From positions 1-62,724 of the forward strand of contig JBILGM010000012.1 of assembly GCA_044351045.1 (NCBI GenBank): a stretch of DNA of 62,724 nucleotides, in the 5' to 3' direction. This DNA is from UBA6136 sp044351045. Lineage in GTDB: Bacteria; Pseudomonadota; Gammaproteobacteria; Methylococcales; Methylococcaceae. The notes under the pieces are model-generated. The model searched no databases. It saw only the letters and a program-made list of their open reading frames with translations, and was not told the origin of the DNA. The translations under genes and the position numbers were made by a program. Positions 44,378 through 57,673 of the stretch are shown one piece after another (position 1 is the first letter of the stretch; the number at the start of each line of letters is the position of its first letter).

Positions 44378-45520
44378 ATGAACCAAACCGCCGCCAAGCC
44401 TCCCCGCAAAATCAGGCGATCTCTGCTGACCGTCATCGATCGCATGGTCTCGAGAGAACTGGTGAAAACCCTGATTTCCATTCTGTTGGTGCTTGTCATC
44501 ATCATCGTCAGCCGCAAGTTCCTCGGCATTCTCACCAAGGCCATCGAAGGGGAAGTAGCGACCGAAACCGTCTTCACACTGCTGGGCCTGAAAACTCTGA
44601 CTGCCCTGGCCATCCTCATTCCGCCCTCGCTCTTCATGGCGGTTTTGACGGTCATGGGACGCATGTATCGTGACCATGAAATGTCGGTGCTGGCGTCTGC
44701 CGGCATGGGTGCCACAAGGATCTATCGCAGCCTGGCTTGGGTAGTCATCCCGGTATTCTGCCTTTCGGCCTGGATGGCACTGGTGGTGTTGCCCTGGAGT
44801 GAACGACAGAGCCAGGAACGCATCATGCATGATGTGGAAACCCAGGACATTCGTGGCATCAAAGCCGGCCGATTCAACGAATTCAGTTCCGGCGATGTGG
44901 TGCTTTATGCAGAGTCAATGAACGAGCAGAACGACATGCTCAATATATTTGTGCAAAGCCGTCAAAACGATAAAACGGGCGTGGTCGTCGCCGAGCGGGG
45001 GCACTTGCACAAAGCCGATAACGGGGACAACTTTGTGATTCTCAATGCAGGACGGCGATTACAGGGCACCCCGGGGCAGGCGGACTACGTCATCAGCGAG
45101 TTCGATGAATATGCTGTCCGCATCAGCGGGCCAGAGGAAATGTCAGCCACCTTGAGGCGCGAAGGGACCGACAGTCTGACCCTGCTCCTCAGCCGCACCC
45201 CAAAGGAGCTTGCAGAATTGCAGAAGCGCGTGGCCATTCCCTTGGGAGTCCTCGCACTTGCGCTCTTGGCCGTCCCCTTGGCTCGGGTTTCACCACGCCA
45301 AGGCCCCTATGGAAGCGTGTTTTCCGCCTTCATCATTTACATCCTCTATGAGAATTCACAGAAAATCTCTCAGGGCATGCTGATGTCAGGAAAGATTCCG
45401 GCATGGGCGTCCTACACCGTGATCTATGGATTATTGCTGCTGATGACCCTCTTTCTGTTTCTCAAGAACCTGGGCCCCCGCTGGATCAGGCATGCTCTGG
45501 GCATGGAGCGGCAAACATGA
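44378..45520 (+). CDS. lptF: LPS export permease LptF
   Basis: 380 residues. Six membrane helices, three on each side of a periplasmic jellyroll at about 140-275. The typical N-terminal region reads IDRMVSRELVKTLISILLVL, the coupling region HEMSVLASAGMGATRIYRSL near 105, and the C-terminal block RVAIPLGVLALALLAVPLAR. It forms the transmembrane part of LptB2FG. The lptG start overlaps its stop (ATGA). Confidence 0.95.
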   Translation: MNQTAAKPPRKIRRSLLTVIDRMVSRELVKTLISILLVLVIIIVSRKFLGILTKAIEGEVATETVFTLLGLKTLTALAILIPPSLFMAVLTVMGRMYRDHEMSVLASAGMGATRIYRSLAWVVIPVFCLSAWMALVVLPWSERQSQERIMHDVETQDIRGIKAGRFNEFSSGDVVLYAESMNEQNDMLNIFVQSRQNDKTGVVVAERGHLHKADNGDNFVILNAGRRLQGTPGQADYVISEFDEYAVRISGPEEMSATLRREGTDSLTLLLSRTPKELAELQKRVAIPLGVLALALLAVPLARVSPRQGPYGSVFSAFIIYILYENSQKISQGMLMSGKIPAWASYTVIYGLLLLMTLFLFLKNLGPRWIRHALGMERQT

Positions 45521-46590
45521 TCCGCAGCCTTGATTGGTATATCGCCCGGGAAGTCATCAAGGGGACCCTGGTCGCCATCCTGGTGCTACTCACTCTGCTG
45601 ACATTTTTCACGTTTGCCGATGAACTTGGGGATATGGGCAAGGGTGACTACGGCATGCGCCAGATCGTCAAGTATCTGCTACTGACGCTGCCCCGAAACT
45701 TTTACGAACTGCTGGCACCAGCGGCCCTGGTGGGTAGTCTTGTCACCCTGGGCGCCCTGGCCAACCACCGCGAACTGGTCGCCATGCAGGCGGCCGGGGT
45801 CTCCCGTGCCCGGATCATCGCCGGCGTCATGCTGGGCGGGCTTATTCTCCTTGCGCTTTCTGTGTTTGTCGGCGAACTCATTGCACCCCCGTCCGAGCGG
45901 GCCGCGCAAAACCTCAAATCCATTGCTCAAAGCAAACAGGTCACTTCCAGAACAAGGTATGGATTCTGGGTTCGCGATGGTGATGTGTTCATCAACATTC
46001 GCTCGATGAACGAGCGGCAAACGCTAGGTGACATCAGCATCTACGATGTTGACGAAAACCGCCAGATCACCCGCGCAACGCATGCCGTCGAGGCAAAACA
46101 TGACGGTTTGCAGTGGCGGCTTAAGGACATCAACACAACGCTGTTCAAAGGTTCGGAAATCACCACCGAAAACCAGACCGAAGCGGATTGGTCGTCGGTG
46201 CTGGCACCCGAACTGCTCAACGCCTTCATCATTCGTCCCGAGAACCTGTCGGCACTGGAACTTTCCAGGTATGTCGATTACCTGCAGGAGAACGGTCAGA
46301 CCTCCATGCTGGTGGAACAGGCATTCTGGGGCCGGCTGGTGAACCCTTTCGTCACCCTGGTCATGCTGATGGTTGCCGTGCCCTTCGTGCTGACGGTTCG
46401 GCGTGAAGTGGGCACCGGTCAACGTGTTGTCGCCGGCGTGGTTATCGGGCTGGGCTTTCACCTGTTTGACAAGATGTTTGGTCACTTGGGCCTGGTTTAC
46501 GAATTCAACCCGCTGTTTTCAGTCGCCTTTCCGACCCTCCTCGCCCTCTTCGGTGTATTGGTGGCAATGTGGCGCATGGGTGCCAACTAA
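45517..46590 (+). CDS. lptG: LPS export permease LptG
   Basis: 357 residues from the ATG at 45517, which overlaps the lptF stop by 4 nt. It opens with SLDWYIAREVIKGTLVAILV, has HRELVAMQAAGVSRARIIAG near 84 as the ATPase-contact helix, and ends with membrane helices after VRREVGTGQRVVAGVVIGLG. It partners LptF and LptB to pull LPS from the inner membrane. Downstream DNA is decayed accessory sequence. Confidence 0.95.
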   Translation: MIRSLDWYIAREVIKGTLVAILVLLTLLTFFTFADELGDMGKGDYGMRQIVKYLLLTLPRNFYELLAPAALVGSLVTLGALANHRELVAMQAAGVSRARIIAGVMLGGLILLALSVFVGELIAPPSERAAQNLKSIAQSKQVTSRTRYGFWVRDGDVFINIRSMNERQTLGDISIYDVDENRQITRATHAVEAKHDGLQWRLKDINTTLFKGSEITTENQTEADWSSVLAPELLNAFIIRPENLSALELSRYVDYLQENGQTSMLVEQAFWGRLVNPFVTLVMLMVAVPFVLTVRREVGTGQRVVAGVVIGLGFHLFDKMFGHLGLVYEFNPLFSVAFPTLLALFGVLVAMWRMGAN

Positions 46591-46593
46591 ACG

Positions 46594-47093
46594 GTGGACA
46601 AACAGACCCACTCCCTGCGCCTACTCTTTATTTCGGGACGAATCCCCGTCCCCACCCCCCTTTTCGCTGAACGACTGCTCAAGATTCTTCACGCCGATCC
46701 CTCCTTGCCTGACCCCCATCGGTTTGAAGCACTGAGCCCGGTGGAATGGGAAGAGTTCACCACCGAGGCCCCCGTTATCGCCTCGCCTTTCAGGTGAGTG
46801 AATACCTCAAAGTGCAGCAGGCGTTGCAAGCCTTTCTACCAGAGTCATGCCGGGCGCGATTGAACCAGACGGTCCGCTCTATGCTCATGATGAATCTGCA
46901 GCGGCAGTCGCAGCTTCGGCAGATGCTGGACGCCTGCGAGGCCGAGGGCATTCCCCTTCTGTTGAAGAAAGGTCTTTGGATCATAAAGAAGCTTTATCAG
47001 AACATGGCGACCCGATTGTCGGGCGACATCGATATCCTGCTCAAGCCAGAGGACATGCCGCGCTGCACCCGACTGGTGCAGCGATTGGGATAG
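46594..47093 (+). pseudogene. Nucleotidyltransferase family protein remnant (PF14907-like)
   Basis: The gene opens at a GTG 3 nt past the lptG stop: LRLLFISGRIPVPTPLFAER. The frame breaks in the C run at 46769-46773; adding one C would join it to the second frame, which reads RYRLAFQVSEYLKVQQALQA, GIPLLLKKGLWIIKKLYQ and LSGDIDILLKPEDMPRCTRL. The last segment is the Gly-Asp-x-Asp metal site of the nucleotidyltransferase family often found in lasso-peptide and related peptide clusters. It stops at RLG, about 165 residues, less than half the usual length. One missing base could be a sequencing error, but the truncation is real in this sequence. Confidence 0.7.
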
Positions 47094-47179
47094 AAGGTTG
47101 ACCCCACTATCGGCGATATTCGAGAGATCGTTCATAGGGAACCACGAATTCCCCCTGCCCACGCTCGACGGCAGCAATC

Positions 47180-47740
47180 GTTCCTGTGTCCACATGGTCC
47201 ATATTTTCCCAATTGACCGTGTTCCGGTTTATCTGGCGGTGGCTTTCCAGCTCTCACCGCCGGTCACGGGACTGGCGCCGCCGACCGGGGCGGGATTGTG
47301 GTAGGACCTGCGCAAGTCCGGGATGTCGCCAAGCAAAGCGGCGTGGTGATGAGCCGGGCCAATCAGGGGCTGTTCAACCAACTCCAGGAATTCCATGGTG
47401 CCCTCAAGCTGATCAAGATCCACGGGGAGCCCCGGCTACCGGCGGCAGTTCGCCCAGACCACCGCGAACCTGCATGAACAGCAACTGGATTTCAACGCGG
47501 TGCGCATGCGCTCGCAGATGGCGTTTCGCATCGGCGGGGCGGTCGCTCTAGCCCTGTTGACCTATGCGGCGCTGGTATGGGTTCAACTGCCGGCGGCTCG
47601 TTTGCTGGTGCTGATCGCTATCTTCTCAAGCATGTTGCCGCCACTGACCCACTGGCTACCTGGTGTTTATATAGCGAGCAAGTCTCTCTACAATGCTTTG
47701 CATTTCGCGGTACCTCCGCCTGTTTCCAGACCCGCCATTC
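47180..47740 (+). pseudogene. ABC exporter membrane-domain remnant
   Basis: Fragments in at least two frames match the membrane domain of a peptide-type ABC exporter: DRVPVYLAVAFQL near 47210, MSRANQGLFNQLQEFHGALK near 47350-47410, then after a frame change QFAQTTANLHEQQLDFNAVR near 47450 and MAFRIGGAVALALLTYAALV to AARLLVLIAIFSSMLPPL near 47517-47650. No ATPase domain remains, because metH begins at once. Frameshifts near 47310 and 47440 and the lost 3' half make it dead. Confidence 0.65.
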
Positions 47741-51451
<3,711 letters not shown>

Positions 51452-51457
51452 ATCGCC

Positions 51458-51709
51458 ATGCTTCAGCTGACGCTTTATGGCACCTCGGGGTGCCATTTAT
51501 GCGAGAAGGCCGCTGCCTTGCTGGGCGAAGCCCTATCCCGGCATGGGAGAACCATCGATCTCATCTCTGTGGATATCGCCGACCATGACGAATGGATGGA
51601 GCGCTATGGCATGCGTATACCGGTCCTGCGCCATGCCGGCACCGACCAGGAACTGGACTGGCCCTTTGACGCCAGCACAGTGATGAACTTTCTGAAGAAC
51701 CTGACCTGA
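51458..51709 (+). CDS. Glutaredoxin-like protein (DUF836)
   Basis: 83 residues in a thioredoxin fold: LTLYGTSGCHLCEKAAALLG with a CHLC redox pair at about 12-15, then VDIADHDEWMERYGMRIPVL with the cis-Pro. DUF836 proteins are small glutaredoxin relatives of unknown target. It starts 6 nt after metH and is probably co-transcribed, so a role in reducing a MetH-related partner is possible but unproven. Confidence 0.85.
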   Translation: MLQLTLYGTSGCHLCEKAAALLGEALSRHGRTIDLISVDIADHDEWMERYGMRIPVLRHAGTDQELDWPFDASTVMNFLKNLT

Positions 51710-51769
51710 TCTGCGGTCAGGCGTTCTGCAGCCCGACCGATATCAATCATTGCGACACGAGGTAATCTC

Positions 51770-53161
<1,392 letters not shown>

Positions 53162-53174
53162 CACTGAAACGGCA

Positions 53175-53867
53175 ATGCGGCGGCCTGGATGGGTAGCTGG
53201 CAAAACTCGGGATGCGGGGTGGTCTTGCCTGTGGATCGTCGCCCTGTTTACAGGATGTCAGACTCATCCGCCCCTGGTCGAGCGGGCTACGCTGGTAGAG
53301 GTCAACCGACTGGAACCCGGCATACGGCTGGACATCCGCTATGCCACCCCCAACAATTTTACCGGCCGAACCCTGTATCCGCAGGCTCGGGCCCTGCTGC
53401 TGCCAGCACCGGCCCAGGCACTGGCGCAGGCTCATCGGGCATTGAAGGAGAAGGGCTATGGCATTCTCGTCTATGACGCCTATCGGCCCTGGCGCGTCAC
53501 CCGAGAGCTCTGGGACTCGGCCAGTGAAGCCGACCGGTCCAATGGCTATGTCGCCGATCCGGCGATCGGCTCACGCCACAATCGTGGCTGTGCCGTGGAT
53601 ATTGGTCTCTACTATCTGACAGATAGTAGGGTAGTGCTCATGCCCAGCCCGTTTGATGACTTTAGTGTTCGCGCCCATGCCGATTGGGCGGGTGGGCCTA
53701 TCGAGCCACGGCGTAGTCGTGACGAGCTACGCCGGGCCATGGAAGCGGAAGGCTTTAAGGTACTGCCCAACGAATGGTGGCATTTCAACTATCGCGACTG
53801 CGATCAGCAGCCGTTGCTCGACATGCCTATCGAGGGGCTTATGAAACCCCACCCAAACCAGCCGTAG
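53175..53867 (+). CDS. D-Ala-D-Ala dipeptidase, VanX/DdpX family lipoprotein
   Basis: 230 residues from the ATG at 53175; an upstream start would overlap fumC. Residues 1-29 form a signal with lipobox LFTGC. The M15D fold shows VYDAYRPWRVTRELW near 105, the zinc motif GSRHNRGCAVDIGLYYL near 136 (His and Asp ligands), and EWWHFNYRDCD near 200 with the catalytic Glu and third His. It hydrolyses D-alanyl-D-alanine in the periplasm, releasing D-Ala for reuse. Without vanH or vanA neighbours, glycopeptide resistance is not implied. The 3' end is part of a repeated segment. Confidence 0.9.
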   Translation: MRRPGWVAGKTRDAGWSCLWIVALFTGCQTHPPLVERATLVEVNRLEPGIRLDIRYATPNNFTGRTLYPQARALLLPAPAQALAQAHRALKEKGYGILVYDAYRPWRVTRELWDSASEADRSNGYVADPAIGSRHNRGCAVDIGLYYLTDSRVVLMPSPFDDFSVRAHADWAGGPIEPRRSRDELRRAMEAEGFKVLPNEWWHFNYRDCDQQPLLDMPIEGLMKPHPNQP

Positions 53868-53970
53868 CCTCCTCCCGCCAATCAAAATCAATCCATCCAT
53901 CCGACCACCGTGAACTGGGTGATGCCATGACCGAAACGGTTACTCGGATTTAGCTTCAATACCCATCACT
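53801..53970 (+). repeat. vanX/gcvPA junction, first copy
   Basis: Contains the last codons of the dipeptidase gene, a spacer, and a broken gcvPA start (GATGCCATGACCGAA, then an early TAG). It matches 54709-54863 in order, with substitutions and small gaps, including LLDM, ATGAAACSCCAC, CCGTAGCC and GCCATGACCGAA blocks. Confidence 0.8.
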
Positions 53971-54157
53971 ACCTGGACCAAAAAACATGGCAAGCGTTAT
54001 TCCGCTCAAACTTTCGGCTACGCGCCATCGACTCAGTTGACATGCCGATGCTTTTTCGGCGTTCCATTCATTGATCGTGGGCGTTCGTTGGGAGGTGATT
54101 ACTTTCAAAATTTCGCTTGGGCATGCTTGAACAACATTTTGATCAAGTAGGGACACC

Positions 54158-54376
54158 ATGAAAGTTGTGACCTATTCTCCCGCGCGCAATTCGCTGAGGA
54201 CCATTTTGGATGAGGTCGAACAGGATGCCGATGTGACCTTCATCAGTCGCCGCGACGCTGAGAGTGATGCCGTGGTGATGTCGCTAGACAGCTATGACAG
54301 CATCATGGAAACGCTGCACTTGACCAGCAATCCGGCCAATGCGGCGGCACTGGCCAAGGCAATTGCCCAGGACTAA
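54158..54376 (+). CDS. yefM: YefM-type antitoxin (Phd/YefM family)
   Basis: 72 residues: VTYSPARNSLRTILDEVEQD, TFISRRDAESDAVVMSLDSY then DSIMETLHLTSNPANAAAL. This is a short YefM, with the N-terminal DNA-binding fold complete and a C-terminal toxin-binding tail. It would bind its own promoter and neutralise YoeB. Its toxin gene is only a fragment 44 nt downstream. It may now be an orphan regulator or cover YoeB elsewhere in the genome. Confidence 0.9.
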   Translation: MKVVTYSPARNSLRTILDEVEQDADVTFISRRDAESDAVVMSLDSYDSIMETLHLTSNPANAAALAKAIAQD

Positions 54377-54420
54377 GCCGGCCAGGCGCAGAAATGCCAA
54401 CTACTAACGGCTGAATCGCT

Positions 54421-54507
54421 ATGCGGACCATACGTTTTGTGCCTGATGCATGGAGCTCTCCAGCTAAAACGCTAGATCGTTACACAACGCCGGGGGTGGA
54501 AACTTAA
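54421..54507 (+). pseudogene. Truncated yoeB toxin gene
   Basis: The reading frame is MRTIRFVPDAW, identical in pattern to YoeB N-termini, then unrelated residues SSPAKTLDRY and a stop after 28 codons. Full YoeB has about 84 residues, so the catalytic C-terminal half is gone. Downstream DNA in all frames shows no remainder of the gene. Confidence 0.75.
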
Positions 54508-54524
54508 TGCGGTTTAGCAGCCCT

Positions 54525-54544
54525 TTTGTATCAATTGATACAAA
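54525..54544. promoter_or_regulatory. Perfect 20-bp palindrome
   Basis: TTTGTATCAATTGATACAAA is exactly self-complementary. It sits 17 bp behind the yoeB fragment and about 280 bp before gcvPA. It has the size of a dimer or tetramer operator; the protein is unknown. Confidence 0.5.
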
Positions 54545-54708
54545 TTAAGGTGCTTGGTATGACTCATGGCAGGTAGAATCGCCTGAGGTGGAAGAATGGC
54601 GGTGGCTCAGCTACCGGGAACCTCTGAAAATCTCCCATTGACGCACCTGGATTGCGCTCAGGTGAGCCTTGTCGAAGTAACGTTTTTTGAGGTCCCCTTC
54701 CGGGGCTA

Positions 54709-54863
54709 CGATCAACATTCCTTGCTCGACATGCTGTCGAGATGCCTATGAAACGCCACCGAAACCGGCCGTAGCCGCCTTCCCGCCACTCGATACCAAC
54801 CCCTTTATCCCGGGCGATGCCATGACCGAACCTGTCACTCCCATTGGCTACAACACTCATCGC
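54709..54863 (+). repeat. vanX/gcvPA junction, second copy
   Basis: Carries a decayed vanX 3' end (frame GYDQHSLLDM, then disrupted) directly upstream of, and running into, the intact gcvPA start. It is the partner of 53801-53970. The two copies flank the toxin-antitoxin remnant. Confidence 0.8.
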
Positions 54864-56207
54864 CAAAGCGATGTTAGCCTCATGCTCGAACGCATGGGTC
54901 TGCCGGACATCGAAGCGTTGTTTGCCGCCATTCCGGCCTCGCTTCGACTGCAAAAGCCTCTGGATTTACCCGCCCCGTTATCAGAGTGGGCACTGGCGAA
55001 ACATATTCGGCTGTTGGCGGCAAAAAACGCCACCACAGAAACTCACCTGTCTTTCCTCGGTGGTGGGGCCTACCAGCACTCCATTCCTGCCGTAGTCGAT
55101 GCCATTGTCAATCGCGGTGAGTTTTTGACAGCCTACACGCCCTATCAGCCGGACATGAGTCAGGGCCTGCTGCAGGCCCTGTCTGAATTTCAGACCCTGC
55201 TCGCCCGCGTGCTGGGCCAACCCAGTGTCAACTGCTCGGTCTACGATGGCGCCACGGCCGCCGCTGAAGCGGCCTGGATGATGGTGAGCAGCAGCGGACA
55301 CCAACGGATCGCCGTCGCCGACAGTTTCTGGCCCGAGTGGCTGGAAGTCATCCGCACCTACATGAAAGGACGCAATGTCGAAGTTATCGTTATCAGGGCA
55401 CGAGAAGATGATGGTCGGCTCGATCAGGCGGCGCTGAACAGCGTGCTGGCGGACGGCAAGACCGCAGGTATCCTGGTGCAGACGCCAAATCGATTCGGTG
55501 TGCTCGAGGATGTGGCCAGCCTCTCGGCTGTGGCTCACGCCCATGGCGCACTGTCCTGCATATCCTGGCACCCGCTGCTCACTGGAATCCTGAAAAGTCC
55601 GGGTGAACTTGGCGCCGACATCGTCTGTTGCGAGGCTCAATCACTCGGCATTCCCCTCTCTGCCGGGGGCCCTTATCTCGGCGTGATCGCCACCTCGCAA
55701 ATCCATGAAAAGTATCTGCCCGGCCGGATTGTCGGGCGGATGGTCAACAAACAGGGACGCGAACTTTATGCATTGGTAAAGGAAGAGCGCGAACAACACA
55801 TCGCCCGGGAAAAGGCGACCAGCCACATCTGCTCCAACCAGGCGCTGCAGGCCATCCGGGCGACCATCTTTTTGGGCTTGCTGGGCGAGACCGGTTTTAC
55901 CCGGCTTGCCGCCCTCAATGCTGAAAAAGCCCATTATCTGGCCCGCCGTTTGACGGCTCTGCCGGGGGTCGAGCTGACCTTTCAGTCTGCCTTCTTCAAT
56001 GAATTCATGCTGACCTTGCCCTGCCTGGCTGGGGAACTGCTGGAACGCCTGGAAACCCGGGGCATCTTTGCCGGCCTGACCGTCGAGCTTCCCGGTCCGG
56101 ATCATGGCAAACATCTCTTGATCGCGGTCACCGAAATCAAATCCAGAGCGGAGTTGGACGAGATGGCCACCGCGTTTGAGGCGGCCTTGAAGGAGACCTG
56201 TGCATGA
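54822..56207 (+). CDS. gcvPA: Glycine dehydrogenase (decarboxylating) subunit 1
   Basis: 461 residues from the ATG at 54822; upstream starts lie in repeated non-coding sequence. The N-terminal half of the P-protein: LSFLGGGAYQHSIPAVVDAI near 85, AYTPYQPDMSQGLLQALSEF near 106, and VYDGATAAAEAAWMM near 141. Together with GcvPB it forms the PLP-dependent glycine decarboxylase of the glycine cleavage system. The next gene overlaps by 4 nt. gcvT and gcvH are not in the window. Confidence 0.95.
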   Translation: MTEPVTPIGYNTHRQSDVSLMLERMGLPDIEALFAAIPASLRLQKPLDLPAPLSEWALAKHIRLLAAKNATTETHLSFLGGGAYQHSIPAVVDAIVNRGEFLTAYTPYQPDMSQGLLQALSEFQTLLARVLGQPSVNCSVYDGATAAAEAAWMMVSSSGHQRIAVADSFWPEWLEVIRTYMKGRNVEVIVIRAREDDGRLDQAALNSVLADGKTAGILVQTPNRFGVLEDVASLSAVAHAHGALSCISWHPLLTGILKSPGELGADIVCCEAQSLGIPLSAGGPYLGVIATSQIHEKYLPGRIVGRMVNKQGRELYALVKEEREQHIAREKATSHICSNQALQAIRATIFLGLLGETGFTRLAALNAEKAHYLARRLTALPGVELTFQSAFFNEFMLTLPCLAGELLERLETRGIFAGLTVELPGPDHGKHLLIAVTEIKSRAELDEMATAFEAALKETCA

Positions 56208-57586
56208 ATAACATGGACGTTAAAACCCTCTTAGAAAAATCACGCCCGGGTGCCAGCGGTGCATTGATCACCGATAACGATTTCGGGGAACCGAGCGTTG
56301 ATCATTACTTTGATTCCTCCCTGCTCAGAACTTCGCCTATTGGCCTGCCTGAATTGACGGAATCGGAGATCGTTCGGCATTTCACCGCGCTGAGCAAGCA
56401 GTCGCACGGAGTGGACAACGGGGCTTATCCACTCGGCTCCTGCACCATGAAGTACAACCCCAAGCGTAATGATGTCGTAGCTGGTTTAAGTGGATTTCGT
56501 GACGCTCATCCCCAACAGCCAGCGACAACACTGACGGGTTTGTGGGAACTGTACTTTCATCTCCAGCGCCATCTTTGCGAAATCACGGGCATGCACTCGG
56601 CCAGCCTGGTGCCGGCCGCCGGGGCCCATGGCGAATTGGCTGGACTACTGATGATTCGGGCCTATTTCGAGCACATCAACCAGCATCGCCCGATCTTGCT
56701 GATCACGGACTCGGCCCATGGCACCAATGCCTCCTCCGCTGCAATGGCCGGATTCCAATGCTGGCTGGTTCCAACAGACCCTAATGGTCTTTTGGATATT
56801 GAGATGCTGGATACCATGCTTGACGAGTCCGTGGCCGGCTTAATGATGACCAATCCCTCGACACTGGGGCTGTTCGAGGAAAATATCCTGGAAATCGCTG
56901 ACAAGGTCCATGCCTGCGGTGGTCTGCTGTACTACGACGGAGCCAACATGAATGCCCTAATGGGCATTGCTCGGCCTGGCGACATGGGCTTTGACGTGAT
57001 CCATGTCAATACGCATAAAACCTTTTCCACGCCACATGGTGGAGGCGGGCCTGGGGCCGGCCCGGTGGCGGTTAATCAGCTATTGGAACCCTTTCTCCCT
57101 GGGCCCGTGATCGTCCGCGCCGGCAATACTTTCATGCCGGACCCGATTCGTCCTCTCAGCATAGGCCGAATCAAAAGCCATCACGGTCATGTAGCCGTGC
57201 TTGTGCGCGCCTATGCCTACATTCTGACCATGGGGGCTCTGGGACTCCGCCAGGTCTCCGAGAACGCGGTTCTCAATGCAAACTATGTTCAAGCGCGCCT
57301 GGCGGATCTTTTTCCGCCGGTTTTCAATCGACTCTGCATGCATGAGACGCTGCTGAGCGGCCGCCGCTTAGAGACAGAAACGGCCTATTTCGCCAAAAAA
57401 CTGATTGATCAGGTTTTACATCCGCCGACAATGGTAGGTGCCGGATGCGTCTACTTTCCGGGTGATCTGAAATCAGCCATGCTGATTGAACCCACGGAAA
57501 CGGAGTCGCTCGACAGCCTGGATGCCATGATTGAAGTGTTTCGAGAAGTCTTCGGCGAGTGCAGTGACGGATCAACAGAAACCTGA
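56204..57586 (+). CDS. gcvPB: Glycine dehydrogenase (decarboxylating) subunit 2
   Basis: 460 residues. YPLGSCTMKYNPKRNDVV near 74, and the PLP lysine in HVNTHKTFSTPHGGGGPGAG near 272, then GPVIVRAGNTFMPD. This is the PLP-binding half of the split P-protein. It pairs with GcvPA. An ATG at 56213 is an alternative start. The porin gene follows 87 nt later. Confidence 0.95.
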   Translation: MNNMDVKTLLEKSRPGASGALITDNDFGEPSVDHYFDSSLLRTSPIGLPELTESEIVRHFTALSKQSHGVDNGAYPLGSCTMKYNPKRNDVVAGLSGFRDAHPQQPATTLTGLWELYFHLQRHLCEITGMHSASLVPAAGAHGELAGLLMIRAYFEHINQHRPILLITDSAHGTNASSAAMAGFQCWLVPTDPNGLLDIEMLDTMLDESVAGLMMTNPSTLGLFEENILEIADKVHACGGLLYYDGANMNALMGIARPGDMGFDVIHVNTHKTFSTPHGGGGPGAGPVAVNQLLEPFLPGPVIVRAGNTFMPDPIRPLSIGRIKSHHGHVAVLVRAYAYILTMGALGLRQVSENAVLNANYVQARLADLFPPVFNRLCMHETLLSGRRLETETAYFAKKLIDQVLHPPTMVGAGCVYFPGDLKSAMLIEPTETESLDSLDAMIEVFREVFGECSDGSTET

Positions 57587-57673
57587 AATCGGCTCAATCA
57601 CAACCATATAGGCCTCGCGCGACGCTATAGCGCCGCTACTCGAAAATTAGCCGACATAACAGGACACATCCCC

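Noticed and set aside
47636..47660. GCCACTG upstream of metH, resembling part of a cobalamin riboswitch
   Set aside because: It lies within the reading frame of the exporter remnant, and no other conserved riboswitch element or B12 box is present.
54508..54821. Glycine riboswitch upstream of gcvPA
   Set aside because: The conserved tandem aptamer cores were not found; the stretch is a palindrome plus the repeated junction.
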